Below are positions 6,465 to 7,002 of a stretch of 7,002 nucleotides of DNA, piece by piece. This DNA comes from Planctomycetaceae bacterium (GTDB taxonomy: Bacteria; Planctomycetota; Planctomycetia; Planctomycetales; Planctomycetaceae). The stretch spans positions 1-7,002 of the forward strand of contig JALTOP010000102.1 of NCBI GenBank assembly GCA_027000105.1, read 5' to 3'. The first letter of the stretch is position 1. Every line of letters begins with the position of its first letter. The notes beneath the pieces were generated by a model, which searched no databases, was not told the origin of the DNA, and saw only the letters and a program-made list of their open reading frames with translations. Position numbers and translations under genes: made by a program.

Positions 6465-6499
6465 TTTTCAAAGATGCATCGAAACGCACCTTACGGCTG
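6465..6499. repeat. Dispersed hairpin repeat, copy 2 (decayed)
   Basis: 29 of 35 bases match the element at 5727-5761. Four of the six differences hit the palindrome (positions 6473, 6476, 6480-region bases), so the stem is broken in this copy. Most changes are G-to-A or C-to-T/A, as expected for an old copy. Confidence 0.75.
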
Positions 6500-6548
6500 G
6501 TATCAGGAAAGGAATCTCGCGCAGGTTGCCCTTGTTGGTGTTTAGTGC

Positions 6549-6561
6549 CACGGGCTCCGTG
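6549..6561. repeat. Hairpin repeat CACGG/CCGTG
   Basis: CACGG (6549-6553) and CCGTG (6557-6561) form a 5-pair stem with a GCT loop. It is short but one of a series of similar hairpins in this gap. Confidence 0.45.
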
Positions 6562-6602
6562 AGCTGTGTTTATCATCGCTATTGTAGCAAAGTGACCACT
6601 AC

Positions 6603-6623
6603 CGGACGGCTTGCGCCGTTCCG
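6603..6623. repeat. Bulged hairpin repeat sharing a 12-mer with 3970-3981
   Basis: CGGACGGC and GCCGTTCCG pair around a TTGC loop with one bulged base. The 12-mer GGACGGCTTGCG (6604-6615) also occurs at 3970-3981 beside the 13-base tandem repeat, which suggests a dispersed family. Confidence 0.55.
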
Positions 6624-6656
6624 CTTACAATGCCTGGCCGTTGCGGGAAAAAATCT

Positions 6657-6683
6657 CACGCAGAGACACGAAGACGCAAAGAC
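6657..6683 (+). repeat. Long form of the GCAGAGAC...GCAAA repeat
   Basis: CACGCAGAGAC (6657-6667), then ACGAAGAC (6668-6675) and GCAAAGAC (6676-6683), contain repeated AGAC/GAC steps. The 8-base ACGAAGAC is absent from the copy at 6413-6425. It ends 17 bases before the ATPase start, next to its ribosome site. Confidence 0.65.
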
Positions 6684-6690
6684 AGGAAAA

Positions 6691-6694
6691 AGGA
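6691..6694 (+). promoter_or_regulatory. Ribosome binding site of the ATPase gene
   Basis: AGGA lies 6 bases before the ATG at 6701 in a purine-rich stretch, and supports that start. Confidence 0.7.
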
Positions 6695-6700
6695 AAAGAA

Positions 6701-7002
6701 ATGAAACTTTCCGTCAAATACGATTTTCTCCCCAAGAAAAGAACCGCCATGACGATTCAGGTGATGGACAGTTTTGGCATCGATTTTGAAACGGGTGAGC
6801 ATCTCATCGCGCAGGATTTCGAGATACCGATCGAGCGTTCGCAAATCGTCTGCTTCACGGGAGAATCAGGTTCAGGGAAATCGAGTCTGATGCGAGCTGC
6901 CCGGAGTAAGCTGATTGGAGTATTGGATATCGACAAAATCGATCTGGGAACCAAACCGCTCATCGATGCGCTCGAACAGCCGGTGAAGCAGGGAATGGAA
7001 AT
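6701..7002 (+). CDS. ABC-type P-loop ATPase, partial (N-terminal 100 residues)
   Basis: The frame is open from ATG 6701 to the right edge, giving 100 complete codons. A Walker A loop, GESGSGKSS (54-62), follows a beta strand IVCFT (49-53), as in ABC-type ATP-binding domains. Before it, residues 1-48 have a short strand-rich lead (KLSVKYDFLP, then MTIQVMDSFGI and the FEIPIERSQ strand) typical of the start of an ABC cassette. After it comes LIGVLDIDKIDLGTKPLIDAL. The Q-loop, signature motif and Walker B lie outside the window. There is no membrane segment in the visible part. The lead sequence resembles cytosolic ABC ATPases, some fused or linked to acetyltransferase (GNAT) domains, rather than transporter subunits; this is from memory of the family and uncertain. 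It follows the ParB-domain gene on the same strand after a repeat-rich 334-base gap, so cotranscription is not assured. Confidence 0.85.
   Translation, partial: MKLSVKYDFLPKKRTAMTIQVMDSFGIDFETGEHLIAQDFEIPIERSQIVCFTGESGSGKSSLMRAARSKLIGVLDIDKIDLGTKPLIDALEQPVKQGME

Larger units (their letters stand above)
6367..6700. other. Repeat-rich gap before the ATPase gene
   Basis: I see no gene in these 334 bases. They are packed with short repeats and hairpins: a 9-base tandem and dyad (6370-6396); GTGTGC-tgt-GCACAC (6436-6450); the second 35-base element (6465-6499); CACGG-gct-CCGTG (6549-6561); a bulged hairpin (6603-6623); and two versions of a GCAGAGAC...GCAAA motif. Open frames crossing the region read through these repeats and are not credible proteins. 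Confidence 0.65.

Noticed and set aside
6436..6789. Plus-strand open frame of 117 codons
   Set aside because: It reads through hairpin repeats and into the ATPase gene in the wrong frame.
5396..7002. Intact prophage or classical ParABS partition locus
   Set aside because: No capsid, terminase, integrase or ParA is visible, and the ParB-domain protein lacks the helix-turn-helix and dimerisation domains of partition ParB.

Overview
The window looks like a chromosomal segment of a planctomycete. The strongest evidence is the pair at the left: a secreted DUF1080 (3-keto-disaccharide hydrolase-like) protein and a giant PVC-type membrane-bound dehydrogenase/HEAT-repeat/cytochrome c protein. This architecture is characteristic of Planctomycetes and Verrucomicrobia. 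Moderate G+C and sparse Shine-Dalgarno use fit. Species cannot be named from the sequence alone.

Left half, minus strand. A sigma70-like promoter (3831-3860) precedes a G-rich leader, the DUF1080 gene (3706-2849), a 181-base gap, and the PVC-type cytochrome gene (2667 to beyond base 1). The cytochrome gene runs off the left edge just after its CxxCH heme motif, so it is 3'-truncated by the window. The two exported proteins plausibly act together in periplasmic carbohydrate breakdown and oxidation.

Centre. A gene-free stretch (3861-4164) holds two short tandem repeats. It is followed by a minus-strand ThiF/MoeB-type E1-like adenylyltransferase (5196-4165) that activates ubiquitin-like sulfur carriers. 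No sulfur-carrier gene is visible next to it.

Right part, plus strand. Diverging from the ThiF-like gene are a small helix-turn-helix protein (5396-5710), a stand-alone ParB-like nuclease-domain protein with an acidic linker (5803-6366), and the start of an ABC-type P-loop ATPase (6701 to beyond 7002). These three resemble accessory or phage-like DNA-transaction genes and may form a module. Both gaps between them carry short dispersed, hairpin-forming repeats: a 35-base element occurs once in each gap, and the 334-base gap before the ATPase is a mosaic of several palindromic fragments. The HTH-ParB-ATPase set is the best candidate in the window for an undescribed system, but only its left part is visible.
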